A stretch of DNA of 60,000 nt from Tubulanus polymorphus. Taxonomy: Eukaryota; Nemertea; Palaeonemertea; Tubulaniformes; Tubulanidae. The notes under the pieces are model-generated. The model was given only the letters and a program-made list of their open reading frames with translations, ran no database searches and had not been told where the DNA came from. Where the stretch lies: the NCBI RefSeq assembly GCF_964204645.1, contig NC_134034.1:5639414-5699413 (forward strand), in the 5' to 3' direction. Shown here piece by piece: positions 9,714 to 20,760 of this stretch. The translations under genes were made by a program, and so were the position numbers. Position 1 is the first letter of the stretch. Every line of letters begins with the position of its first letter.

Positions 9714-12221
9714 GTTGTGATATTACGACAGTATTTTGGGCACCTGGCCCATGGTCCTAATCTTCGCTGAAAAATACTAATTTTTTTGTTAAACGACCTC
9801 TAAAACTCGTAGTTGTAATATAACAACCGTATAGTGGCGCCGGTTAACGGTAGTAGCATGAACTAACCAGGAAAAGAAAGCTGGAATTTTTCACAAGCCG
9901 GTCACAGAAATTTGGACTTTTGAAGACTGGAATTTAGCAAGATAGTGGTACGTATCATAGTTTTATACCAGTTAATATTGAAATTAAATGTATAAAGAAC
10001 GTTAAGAACGTATTTACAGTAAAAAATTACGCATGACTTGTATGTGAGGGGAGGGCTAAAATCGGTGTTGTAATATTACAACAACAGGAAATTTCAAGTT
10101 CAATTCAATCAAATTTTTGGAATTGGATTTTAATATTTGTAAAGCATTGATTGGTAAATTAAACTATAGTAGTCCATGGTATCATTATTTCAGATAGCAA
10201 ATAAATCAATGAGCCTTGGAAAAATACATCAACTTGGAAAATTGACGGCGATATTGTAAAAAAAAATTTATTCATTTCAACATGTCTGGTAACACCACGA
10301 TTCATTATATTTTGCAGGATGAATATGTCTAGAAGAAGTAAATATAAATCTGTACTTGACGTCCTAGAAGCCCTTGATGATGGTAATGATAGTGAGTTAG
10401 ATGAGGAAAGTGATGATGAATATGGGCCAGAAGCGGGTTTGACACATGATCATTCAGATAGTGCTGACGACGGCGATGATGATGGGTTCGATACCTCAGA
10501 TGATGAGCCCTTGGTTAATTTAGTTCCTCAACCTGGTACCAGTACCCAATCAAAAACCAGTATCATATCGCTGGCGTAAAGGTGCAAGTCTTCAGCTGAC
10601 TGATACAACGTTCACGGATAACAATTTGACACCATCATCGGAATCTGTCGAGACACCATATGAATATTTCAGTCGGTTTATAAACATGCTGGAGGTTGTA
10701 GTGCAGTTTTCGAATGTATATAGTATCCAGAAGAATGGAACTGTAGTTAATTTGACAACCAAAGAACTTGAGCAAGTTTTAGGCATGTATTTACTGATGG
10801 GCCTGGTCAAAATGCCATCTGTCAGAATGTATTGGGAACAGGAGACTCGTTTTGGACCAGTTGCAGATGTAATGGCACGTAGTAGATTTGAGATAATCCT
10901 TCGAATTTTGCATTTTGTTGACAATGAAACTGCAAGTGATCAACAGAAAAAGGATAAAGTATGGAAAATTCGCAACTGGTTGGACGCATTACGACATAAT
11001 TGTCTAAAAGTGAAACCGGAAGAACATAATTCCGTTGATGAAATTATGGTGGCTTCAAGGGGAAATATAGCTCCATACGCCAATACATAAAGAACAAGCC
11101 ACATAAGTGGGGCATAAAGATTTGGGCCAGAACTGGCATATCTGGTATTCTCTATGACTTTGGTATATATCAGGGTGGTGGTGGCACACGTTCAGCGCTT
11201 GGCGTCGGTGGTGATGTGGTGACTAAGCTATGTAAATCACTACCAGAACATAAGAATAACAAAGTTTTCGCCGATAACTATTTCACTGGTTTGGGGCTCA
11301 TTGTTGCATTGCGTTCAATGGGTATACATTTCATTGGTACAATTCGAAAAAACAGATTACCTAATTGCCCACTGCTGTCAGAAAAAGAGATCTTGAAAAA
11401 AGGCAGGGGCTCCTATGATGAGGCTGTGGAGACAAATTCTCAGGTGGTGGTTGTGAGGTGGGCTGATAATAAGGCTGTTACATTGGTGTCATCGTATACC
11501 GGGGTAGAGCCTGTAGATGAGGTGAAACGTTGGGATAAAAGCAAAAACGACTTTGCTATGGTGAAGCGTCCGAACATTGTGATTCCGTCATGGTAGCAGC
11601 AGTCAACGCCTGGCTGCTCTATCGTAGAGACTGTCCTCTTCTTGGCATTAGTTTGAAAGAAGTGATGAATAACAGGCGATTTCAAGTGAAATTGCTAATG
11701 CTCTAATCTGGAAAAATGCGCAAAGAAAAAGAGGTAGGCTACTGGCTGATGAAAAATCCCCCAAACCAGTGAAATTGGTTCGTCGCGGTCCTGTTACCGA
11801 TGTTCAGAAAGATGGATTTGGCCACTGGCCAACAAGGCTCGAAAAAAGAGGACGGTGCGTTCTGTGTAAAAAATGCTACACCGATATTGCCTGTGAGAAA
11901 TGTAATATGCGATTGTTTTAGCAGTGCCAGGAACTGTTTCAAACTGTTTCATGTGTAATCTACTATCGGAATGTCTTGGTGAATACAGTCAACCCCCGAT
12001 ATACGTCCCGGTTGACTGTACGCAAGTTGGTATGATAGAAATCATAAACTGGCATTGAATCTTATGTTTAACAGTTTGTATGTTCCAATATAGTGTCAAC
12101 TTAGCATTTATAATAAATATTGAGGTTTGATTTCTCTGGTATTAGCCTAACAGAAAGTTTTTTAAAAAAAATTTTATTTCATTTTTGTGAACCTCAATGC
12201 CCGCTGTTGCAATTTTACAAC
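9714..12221. repeat. Subterminal 16-bp palindromes of piggyBac copy 1
   Basis: The palindrome GTTGTAATATTACAAC is perfect at 10067-10082. Near-copies occur at 9714-9729, 9812-9827 and 12206-12221. Three are near the left end and one near the right end, outside the coding region. Position and symmetry suggest transposase binding sites, which is inference. Confidence 0.7.
10319..11943 (+). pseudogene. piggyBac transposase, broken and internally deleted
   Basis: It starts MNMSRRSKYKSV with a strongly acidic N-terminus ending SDDEPLVNL. A frameshift near 10560 leads to YRWRKGA... and the block TPYEYFSRFINMLE. The first catalytic Asp lies in SVDEIMVASRG (about 11033). A frameshift near 11070 precedes QYIKNKPHKWGIKIW. 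The second Asp is in FADNYFTG (about 11270). At about 11578 the frame jumps from VKRPNIV to AAVNAWLLYRRD, so the YNxxMGGVD segment with the third Asp has been deleted. The C-terminus retains a cysteine cluster (CVLCKKCYTDIACEKC, 11850-11910), the usual C-terminal zinc-binding domain. It cannot be active. Confidence 0.92.
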
Positions 12222-12638
12222 ATTGCCAAAAAGGGGGCCAAAGATTTTGTTTTTACATTTGGCTACAATTTTGTGGTTTTTGGGTCCAGATCCATCAATT
12301 AAATACCTCAAATATTTTTTTATTAGTTTAAAACTAGGTCTGGGCACTAGAGGGTTAAGAATTGTTGACTCGGTCACAATATCAAGAGCAATAAATATGA
12401 AATAGATGTATTTTGATGCAAAAAATTTAGATGTTTAAATTTGTTGCCCCGATAAATATTAAATACGATACATGTATTGCAATCATATGTAGGTTCATCA
12501 AATCCTAAACCAAATGTACTGCAGAAGAAAATAGCAGCAAGGCAATTAGCATGTGCCACGTTGTAAAAAGAACCACTGCAACAGCTTCCTCCTGAAAGAA
12601 GACATTTTGGAAATTTGTCGAAGCCTTTGGTCTAAATC

Positions 12639-13215
12639 ATGGCGAGAGCGTCATTGATTTATCTAAGATTCATTGGGCAGTATGAAGAGCTATACAGTGA
12701 AAGGTGTGAGAGTATGTCAGAATGGCTGGTTGATGGCTCATGGTATTTATGCAGTGACACTGAGCGATGTTCTAGCCGTCAACAACAAAGCATCGGCTTG
12801 GTTAGAAAAATACCGGACTGAAAATGCTGAGCATGCACCCAACAAGGCTGAAGCGTGGCTTCCATCCACTACTCGGAAAGTCAACGTCTGGAAATTATAA
12901 CAGAAGGAAAGAGATCTACATAACCTGCCATACCTAAAGCGGACTTCATTCTACGAGTTATGGAAAGAATCTTGCCTAAATGTTAAAATCCGGAAGGTAT
13001 GCACAGAAGATATGTACTTTAACTATTCAAATCACTTAAAGTTAGTTATATCCATACAATTTTTTCATTGAAGTGCAAATCATTTCATTCATTTGGAAAT
13101 TCATAATTGTTGACAAATTCTATATATTTTCTAGGGAAATGCCTTCAAAAAATGTACAACTTGCGTGATTCTAAGTTGTAAGATGCAAGCAACAACGGAT
13201 CCAGGGTTGACAGAT
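12639..13215 (+). pseudogene. Spliced fragment of an unassigned multi-copy family
   Basis: Reading from about 12673: YTVKGVRVCQNGW, then AEAWLPSTTRKVNVWKL, a stop at 12898-12900, then TSFYELWKESCLNVKIRK. A GT-AG intron (12997-13134, donor gaag|gtatgc, acceptor tttctag|gg) joins to GNAFKKCTTC ... MQATTD. The order of blocks (LPSTxRKxxVWxxY, FYxxWK, C-x2-C, TTD) is a pattern I associate with transposase- or integrase-like families of unclear class. The catalytic half is missing. The family call is from memory and uncertain. Confidence 0.45.
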
Positions 13216-13439
13216 CGTACATATAACATAATGCATTTTAGGCCCATTGCCAGCTCAGTCTTTGGGGGTTGGATTTCGAGGAAAGTTTAGCTCATATGAG
13301 ATGAATATGCCATGTAAAGCTAACCCAGAAAATCGTTAAAAGATTAGATAAAACAAGGAGCAACTTTCACTGCTTCTGTCTCCAGAAAACTGCCTTGGTT
13401 TAGGTAAGTTCGAAACCTATATGAGCGAGCACTTACAAA

Positions 13440-14470
13440 AACTAGGGGTCCAGGGACACCATGCCAACTTGGGAAGTGGTTTCAAATGCTCAACAATCAA
13501 ACAATTTCAATATTCAACGCCTGCTGGTGACCATATACAAAACCAATGATCTTGACACTCACAACAATAATAGAACATCCCAGCAGCTACAATTTTGCAG
13601 TTGATTGTGATAACAAAATATGCCTCGTTACCAATATATTATGGAAATACTAAGTTATTCCATTATTCAACACCTCCTGGTGACCATATGCAAAACCCAA
13701 TGACTTGAAACTCACCACAATCATAGAACATGTCATGAACTACATATGCCTATGCACTGATATAATCAGGAAATACTTATTCTTCAATTCAAAACCCCCT
13801 GGTGACCATATAGAATTACTTATGACCTTAAAACTCACCACAATCATAGAACATGTAATGAGCTACAACTTTCCAATCGATTGTGGTAACAAAATATGCT
13901 TAGGTATCAATATAATGTGCTTTTTCCACCTATGCATGAGTACTGATGACACCAAGATGGCCACCAATTGCGTGATAATTGGCTGATCCAAAATACCTAT
14001 TTCAGGTATTAAAGATCCCTTTCCATAGAATAGCCACCACAAATTGCAATGAACAATGGCTAACCAGTAAGAAACTACAGGATTCAGAATTTGGGACAAC
14101 ATTGACATTTTTGACCACAAATTTTTGATCACAGGACGGCCATTGTGAGTCCCTTCGACCCAATTGTCTTAAGGCTGATGGGCCCTAGATACAAATACAT
14201 ACAGATACAAATACATACGGAAGTTCAAGATAATTGATCATAGTGTCTTCAAAATTTCCCTTGAAAACTTGAAAAAGTGCTGATTTTGGTGAACAATAAT
14301 GGCTGCCAGTAGGCTATGATGTGTCTTGGGTAGATACATGTGTAACCCAAATATAAAGCCAATACATTGAAGAGTCTGCAAAACTTCCCAAAATAACTGG
14401 ATTCTGTCTAAGGCGAAAAGTGAATGCAATAGCCTGCTGGGACTGAAGCTGGGCTAAAGTTTTCGTTAGG
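13440..14470. repeat. Dispersed composite repeat, copy A
   Basis: It begins 'ggtccagggacaccatgcc', then three units of about 120-165 bp each starting near '(c)ccctggtgaccata' (13512, 13667, 13787), then a tail with 'gagtactgatga.accaagatgg', 'ggacggccat', 'cttcaaaatttccct', 'ggctgccag' and an end 'ctgggact.aag.tgggctaaa'. Copies B (38.6 kb), C (40.0 kb) and D (48.6 kb) share parts of it. Confidence 0.85.
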
Positions 14471-14474
14471 CTGA

Positions 14475-14965
14475 CATCTAGAGTGGAACTTCAGGAATAG
14501 GCGAACCCCGAACCCCCTAAATACGGGCATTTCTGTTATGTCTAAGATTATTGGCAACTAGATAATTTTTCGACATTTGGTCAACAGTTCAAGACCAAAA
14601 ACATTCTTATGGTGGCTGCATGTTAAGAAGGAAAGTAGCTTTTGCAAGGCACTTTTCTTGAATTTGAGTAACTGATGCTCTGTACAGATTTTTTTCGGGA
14701 TTCAGTGATATCACTGATTGACGTCGACATTCATATTTTTCTAACGCTGCTGATTATTAAGCAATGGAATTGACTTTTACTTAGAATGGATAGACAGGCA
14801 TATCAGGTCAGAAGAAATCATGCGAAAGCTAATCCACAAGGCTACATATCATAGATTATCAATGGGATGGATCAGAAGAATACTTACATTCCTCATTTAA
14901 CCGATTCAAATCCTAAAGCAAGTTTGAAGCCAGTTTTGATTAAAGCAATGATAATATTTCGACTG
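14475..14965. other. HAGH intron, nothing recognised
   Basis: No motif was seen. Confidence 0.3.
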
Positions 14966-15021
14966 TAATTCGGAAATAGGTCATGGTGATGATGAATAGT
15001 TTATGAACATTTTATAACAAA

Positions 15022-15146
15022 ATTCCACAAAATTGGAAGCAGAGCGTAGTTATTAAAAAGTTGTCTAATAGAGCGGATTAGAGAACAGAACAGTTTATCG
15101 AATCGTTCGGATTAAGGATTATTATTTTCGAATCGGAATATTTGTA
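15022..15146 (+). repeat. 125-bp direct repeat, first copy
   Basis: It matches 16692-16817 nearly throughout ('gcagagcgtagttattaaaa', 'gaacagtttatcgaatcgtt'). It is flanked on both sides by a 54-bp duplication (14967-15021 and 15147-15202, 'aggtcatggtgatgatgaat'), so it looks like part of a local duplication. See the second copy for the primer-binding-site interpretation. Confidence 0.75.
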
Positions 15147-16028
15147 CAGTAATTCGGAAATAGGTCATGGTGATGATGAATAGTTTATGAACATTTTATA
15201 ACCTTATGTCTTACGTATCTGGTTTTTGGTAGTCGAGATTAAAACGTCAAAAGTAGATAGACGTTCTTCCTTGGTAGCTGCGTTACTTTCCTTACTCTGT
15301 AACAACATTTCCAGATGAAATATACACTTTCTTTTAATGGTTAACACTATTTGCAGGAATTTAGCTCTAATGAATTGTTGAAAACTTACGTAACAGATGT
15401 CATATGCCATACCTTGCAGCAGAGATATTACTACTTAGATATCCTACAGTACCTGCATGATTCTAACATGGTGATAAATGTGTTATTGAAGACCTTGCGG
15501 AAGGAGTCATAAATGGTAAATATTGAGTCATAAGTTTTTTCTTCATCCGTCGATCCTTTGAAAGACCCAGTTATTTATTTAACTATTTCATAAATGAATA
15601 TCACTAGTCCTAGATTCAAAAGAATGATATCGAATGCCTATCTTTACTTCCCGATTGTCATGATTTTATTTTATAGACAAATCTATCATTTCTATCCGTC
15701 GGTCACACACACGAGGATGTTGATTGAAAGTTTTCAGTAATCGCAGGAACTTTAGGAAAGGAGGAAACTTTGGTCTATTTTTGAATGGTCTTTCTGATAT
15801 TAAGGTGTGGCTTGAGACCCATATCAGAAATATATCTGGACATTCGAAGATACAAAATTTTTGCTTCCGCAAAACAGAGGATGGCTGCAGTTAGTTTTAT
15901 AGGAAGTTAAATTCGGGCACATGGCATGTATTGAAAGGTGGATTATTGAATCCAATACCTGTCGGGTGACCAGAAATTTTGATTCAACATTATGACGACT
16001 TTTTGTCAAGCAAATATATCAGTAATTT

Positions 16029-16259
16029 AAACAAATGGAAAGATTTTTTGGATGATGATACGGAGAACTAGTGGAAAAGATACATTGACACCATAAAAAG
16101 ACTACAACATGACAAGAAATTTTTGGAGAACCATTCAATGGCAGGCGCATGCTGGTTTATGCCTCGTTTAAAAAAATATCAGTTGTCAGATCTTATTGAT
16201 GCAGAGCCAGAAAATCCTGCTAACCTGCTTCAACAAGTTGCAGGAACAGATAATCCAGT
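16029..16259 (+). pseudogene. Exon-like coding fragment, family not recognised
   Basis: In one frame 16029-16259 reads as natural-looking protein (WKDFLDDDTEN, stop TAG, RYIDTIKRLQHDKKFLENHS, MAGACWFMPRLKKYQLSDLI...). It ends at a good donor (ccagtg|gtatgt). A possible acceptor (atatatcag) lies directly upstream. The single TAG at about 16074 breaks it. Codon content differs clearly from the surrounding AT-rich DNA. I cannot name the family. Confidence 0.4.
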
Positions 16260-16691
16260 GGTATGTCCATTTCTGTTTTTGAATTATTTTTGTTGAAGTT
16301 TCAGTGAGATACCGCTTTAGCAAAAAGCTGCTTTAATGAGAGGACTATTGGCTCATCTTATCTTTTCTTTACAGATAACTGTTTGATTTCATTGAATGTG
16401 ATGAAAAGTGATTAGAATACATAGTTTTTAGTAGTGGAAAATAAGCATCTGACAGCAAAGAAAACAAATTATAGCCTAGGAATGAAGTCTCCTGTAACTA
16501 TTTTGAAATGACCTGTAAAATAACACAGACACCCTGTCTCCATAGTTAAAACAGTAAAAAAAATTATGTAAAATCGAGTCAGTCATAATAGAATTTCAAA
16601 GGACACAGTCCAACGTTATGGAAAGAAAAATAAAGTAGCGAAATATCGGTAAAGAAAGTTTTAAGTATTCTATAATGGATCTACGGATAGA

Positions 16692-16817
16692 ACAATTTCC
16701 ACAAAATTGGTAGCAGAGCGTAGTTATTAAAAAGTTGTCTAATAGAGCAGATTAGAGAACAGAACAGTTTATCGAATCGTTCGGATTAAAGATTATAATT
16801 TTCAAATCGGAATATCA
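16692..16817 (+). repeat. 125-bp direct repeat, second copy, with a tRNA-iMet-type primer-binding motif
   Basis: The motif TTGGTAGCAGAGC near 16707 is the classic complement of the initiator tRNA-Met 3' end used by many LTR retrotransposons. In the first copy it reads ttggaagcagagc. The repeat may therefore be LTR end plus leader. Gag-like coding follows at 16.94 kb. The LTR itself was not delimited. Confidence 0.45.
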
Positions 16818-16943
16818 AATAAAGCGTTTATAGACAGAAAGGTGACATTATCATCGAAGAATGAGCAGGATTAATAGCAAAGTAATGTTGGATTACTCAT
16901 ATTAAAATCGTAAGTAGCCTAGAAATCGAATTGACAAATCGAC

Positions 16944-17265
16944 ATGGATGTGACTGAGCAGACTAATACTGAACCCATAGTTTCAATAATGGTATTAAAA
17001 AGAGTCAAACAGACTGAAAAATCGAAATTGACCAGACTTTCCAATAAATTAACGCGAGAATTGAGATCTTAGAAACCCATAACTGATGTCATATTGAAGA
17101 CCCTTGACGAAATAGAAGATCAAAAGAAAAAAACGATGAGTGTATCAACAAATTAATAGATGCGATATCAGATCACGAAAGAAATAGTAAATATGAGACT
17201 GATAAAGGATTGCTCTCTCTTCCGGTTGAATTATCACATAATTCAACGTGTTTGCTACCTTTTCT
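16944..17265 (+). pseudogene. Retrotransposon gag N-terminus (coiled coil), broken
   Basis: From ATG at about 16944 the frame reads MDVTEQTNTEP... then a charged helical stretch (LKRVKQTEKSKLTRLSNKL..., LKTLDEIEDQKKK) with a stop TAG at about 17070 and a later frameshift. Lys/Glu-rich coiled coils of this type begin the gag of BEL and related elements. Its position just downstream of a primer-binding-like motif supports this. No RT follows. Confidence 0.4.
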
Positions 17266-17269
17266 CACA

Positions 17270-17940
17270 CACTGAGGATTATCGGCTTCCATCGAGTAAA
17301 TATGCCTTTGGATTCAACAGATAACAACTGATGAAAATCATATAATGATGAATAAGGGCGAAGCACATGAGAATAAAATGACCACATAGAACGACGCTTT
17401 AAAACGAGTCCAATTACCATATTTCTACAGTGAGGAGAGAGAGACAGACACTGATTAGAATCGATGAATGCTCAGTATGAAACCAATAACCCAGGTTGCA
17501 CATAACTTTTTCACAACGTTAGCCTGAAGTTGTAGAATAAACGTTAGCAGCAAAACGCTTTATCAACGTTACCTATTATAGGAATTAAAACATTTATGAA
17601 TTCAGTGATTTAAGAGAAATTTATATCGTCAATTATTTCTTCTAATTACTGAATTGGAAAATTGTAGTAAAATATTGAAATGTTATCCTGAAAAAAAGGG
17701 ATTCGAAACGCATCATCGTGAATTGTACTTTTAATAGCAACGTATACTGAGTAGTGCGAAATAGTGTTGACCGCGCATCTCATCAGCGTTATTACAAAAG
17801 CGAGTTCAAGATCCTATTGTGATGAACTTCATATTCTTTTGAGGTATTGTGTGTTCATTCACGTATTGTTATTAACTGGGCCTTACGGTAATGTCTAGGC
17901 TCATAACCGACTGACCACCCGCGCAATTCAATTCAATTTC
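17270..17940. other. HAGH intron, nothing recognised
   Basis: No motif or terminal repeat was seen before the TTAA element. Confidence 0.3.
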
Positions 17941-18268
17941 TACTTAAAGGGGAACTGCAGTCCAAATTATTTTTCACTTACTTATTAAGTACGTATATCA
18001 AATAAAAAATACAAGCTAAAAAAAAATTTCTTTTAATTGGCGTTTTTGAAAAAAAGAGACTTTTGTTAAAGTAGTGGGTGCCGCCATCTTCCGGCTAGCA
18101 GACGCCTGTAGGCAGTTCTCGCTTGAATCGAGTGCGTGAAAACGCGAGATTGTGACGTCACTGCGGCCCATCTCGCCGCACTGTTTTATTTGTTTTACGT
18201 GTGCGAGTTCATTCAGTCTATCAAAATAGCGTTATTTAACGTTATCAAAGTGCGATATTTTCATCAGG

Positions 18269-18747
18269 ATGCCGCACTGTAAGGCATTTGGTTGCTCTGA
18301 GCACAGTGGACGCCAGAAAAATGGAGAGGACGCCGCCGCTAAAGTAAAATTGTGGCCAAAAGATGGGTGATCAACATAGGGACTGACGTTGGCTCGCTTG
18401 AAAAGTTTCTCGACGACGTTCAGAATGATCGAAGGGGACATAAATACAGACTTTGCAGCAATCATTTTACATCCGAGATGTTTCAACGTGATATTAAGGC
18501 AGAATTACGAAGTGAGTAGAGTAGTAGACAACGGCTTCTTTATTATCTGCGGTTAATGGTAAGAGGAAAAAAATTAATGTGAGTAATGTAAGTTGGATTC
18601 TTTATAAAAGTCTATCTGTCTCGCATTGAGGCCTAATACAAAGGTTCTTTTTGTCTTACACATGCCGTTTTCATATTATAGCAATCAAGTTTAGTTCGTA
18701 CTGCCTCATCTGAAGAAAGCTATATGCAAGATAATTTGTCTGAACTG
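18269..18747 (+). pseudogene. THAP zinc-finger exons
   Basis: Exon 1 (18269-18511) starts MPHCKAFGCSEHSG, giving the N-terminal Cys pair of a THAP finger. After a one-base frameshift near 18367 it continues WVINIGTD ... YRLCSNHFTSEMF, the C-x2-H half with the conserved Phe. It ends at donor a|gtgagt. Exon 2 (18682-18747) lies between acceptor tattatag and donor ctg|gtaagt and is Ser/Glu-rich. THAP fingers bind DNA at transposon ends in P and Kolobok elements. The frameshift makes this copy non-functional. Confidence 0.75.
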
Positions 18748-19015
18748 GTAAGTAGGCCTAATATTTGACTTTATTTGATATTCTATTTTAGACTAAGTTA
18801 TATTCTGTGTCACAAAATCTGGATCAGAGTTCTAATATAGGGTAGTAGGGTCGTTGGGATGGCTTTAGTTCTAATATAGGGTAGTTGGGATGGCTTTCAG
18901 AAAAATCACCAGTGTGGCCACTCTGTGTTGAGCCGAGAATTAGAAACAAAAAAAGAAATGGATCAGAAAGGATTCTGAGGCCCATAAGGCTCTCTGTAAA
19001 ATTGTCTTCGACATC

Positions 19016-19270
19016 TCACATCTCACTCAGTTTTGCCAGTTTTAGTCTCGAAGTATTCCACGGTTCTGTGTTAACCGAAAAAAACCAACTGAATACGCCT
19101 GATGATGGATCGGGATTTAGTCCCTGCCAGGCTTCTTCGTTAACATCGTCATCGGTCTCTGGCGCATCATTCAAACTTTCATCGGTCCCGTTCCCCACTT
19201 CTACGGCTAAAACTGCTTCGTGCTCATGTTGTGATAGTTCTGGTTCAAACATATAACCACGCGCATCCAT
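19016..19270 (-). CDS. Acidic open frame opposite the THAP exons
   Basis: An 84-codon minus-strand frame beginning MDARGYMFEPELSQHEHEAV and rich in Asp/Glu (ETDDDVNEEAW). The opening RGYMFEPE resembles the start of a group of animal proteins that continue into a Cys-rich P2X7-type domain, but no such domain is visible downstream. It lies wholly within the TTAA element. Function unknown. Confidence 0.35.
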   Translation of the reverse strand: MDARGYMFEPELSQHEHEAVLAVEVGNGTDESLNDAPETDDDVNEEAWQGLNPDPSSGVFSWFFSVNTEPWNTSRLKLAKLSEM

Positions 19271-19769
19271 TCTGACAAAGATGACAATGTGCGATTGTGA
19301 CTAAAATGTTGCCTATTGTACTATAGAGGTATCGAATATAAAGGCCTGACCCGGCTCTGCTCCGTAGAAGAATAAACCAAAATCAATAAATCCGCAAACA
19401 CAAAAAATGAACAAAACAGGCCAATTTGACAGGGATTATTTATTGCCAGTTAAGAATTTAGCCATCGTCAAGTTGACTACTGAATAAATATTACAAAATT
19501 CGCAATCAAATAAACTGAAATTGAAATTGAATTGAATAGAGAGAGTTGGGCCGCACTGACGTCACCGGATGTTTACAGACTTCTTCTGGCTGTACTTATC
19601 ATGGCGCTGCGCACGGTAGCAAAATTTTACGATTTTCAAGAGTTTGGCCTGCGATTTATCATATTTGTGGATGAGTAACGGGATTTTGGTTACGGGATTT
19701 CAATACAAGTATATTAAAGGTATCTTTTGACCGATTTTGTAAAATGTACTGCAGTTCCCCTTTAAGATG

Positions 19770-20570
19770 TACTGGACATTTTACTTCCAACTTGAAAGAG
19801 GTTGCAAAAAAATTAAATATTGATAATTCTTCAAAAAGAACCTAATCAACCAGGTCATTGGTGACAAAGATACCCTGGTTTGATTGACTGTACAATTAAC
19901 GAATGTGATTTAAAACTTCAGGTGTTGTAACCGTTACAACAGTTTATCAAAGCCAGATGGCTATAGTGCGTGTGGACCTGGTTGCCACCGAGATCCCTAG
20001 TGAACTCGCGTATCATAATCGTTGATATGTGTATAATTTTGTTTTTAACTAGTTTAAGACTGTGCCTGTTCTCTCGTTTGAATATTTTTGTCCTTTTTAT
20101 AGTAACATTTTGACAGTTTGTAACATTCTCAACAGATTATAATCATAATTAGTTTCCAGCCTGATTTTGTATAAAAGCCGTAACAAATATCCTGTAAAAC
20201 CAGTTCATCTATGCAAGCCTGACTGTACACGTCTCTCCGCTAAATGAATCGCTATAGTCTGAAGAAAAGTCTGAAAGTTAGTCATTTCATAACAAAAGGA
20301 ACGGGACGACGACTTTGCCTAGCTTTGCTGCTTCAAGGGACGACGACTCTGTGTTGCTGCTTCAACCAGGGAACGTGACTCTGGTCGACCTGCTAATTTT
20401 GCCTCTGCCCGGTGACCCGCCTGGCTTTGCTTCAACCTTGACGACCCGCCTGGCTTCTGCTTCAGCCCGGCCTTTGCTTTGCCTCTGTCCGAGAACATAT
20501 ACAGTCCTCCTCGCTCGCTTCCTCACTCCCCATCGACTGTCGGTGGAGTGAGCCCGAAACCCCGTGGTGT
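19770..20570 (+). other. LTR- or promoter-like stretch, unassigned
   Basis: It contains a 17-bp palindrome (gttgtaaccgttacaac near 19922), a TATA-like 'tataaaagcc' near 20170, and a GC-rich part (20310-20530) with imperfect repeats of 'ctttgcttca'. The combination could be a solo LTR, but I found no matching second copy or primer site. Confidence 0.25.
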
Positions 20571-20760
20571 TGGCCCGAGAACTCTCCCAACATCAGGAAT
20601 TGATTGATACTTGGACAAATAGTAATGTTAAACCATTTATTGAATATGTAAAAAAGCAAGCCCCTATGCTGAAATCCTGCATGATATCTGATGTGAAAGT
20701 GAACGGTGGAATGGACTATCCTCCATCAAAATTTTATACTAATATGTCGGAAAGCACTAA

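Larger units (their letters stand above)
9697..12354 (+). mobile_element. piggyBac transposon (copy 1), about 2.66 kb
   Basis: TTAA at 9693-9696 and 12355-12358 flank terminal repeats CCCTCTAGGGCCCA (left) and, inverted, CCCTCTAGTGCCCA (right). The left end carries one extra A after TTAA. Inside is a piggyBac transposase gene in plus orientation. TTAA targeting and CCYT-type ends are the superfamily signature. Confidence 0.92.
17948..19761. mobile_element. TTAA-flanked DNA transposon with THAP domain, 1814 bp
   Basis: Perfect 14-bp inverted termini AGGGGAACTGCAGT (17948-17961; inverted at 19748-19761) are flanked by TTAA at 17944-17947 and 19762-19765. It holds a THAP-encoding exon pair on the plus strand and an acidic open frame on the minus strand. 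TTAA duplication together with a THAP domain is known from the Kolobok superfamily, which is my best guess. No catalytic domain is visible, so it is probably an internally deleted derivative. Confidence 0.8.

Noticed and set aside
15384-15410. Minus-strand DICYV followed by gtaagt as a HAGH exon
   Set aside because: Only ICY matches. The TPCHTxGH part is absent, and the true exon is at 29584-29689.
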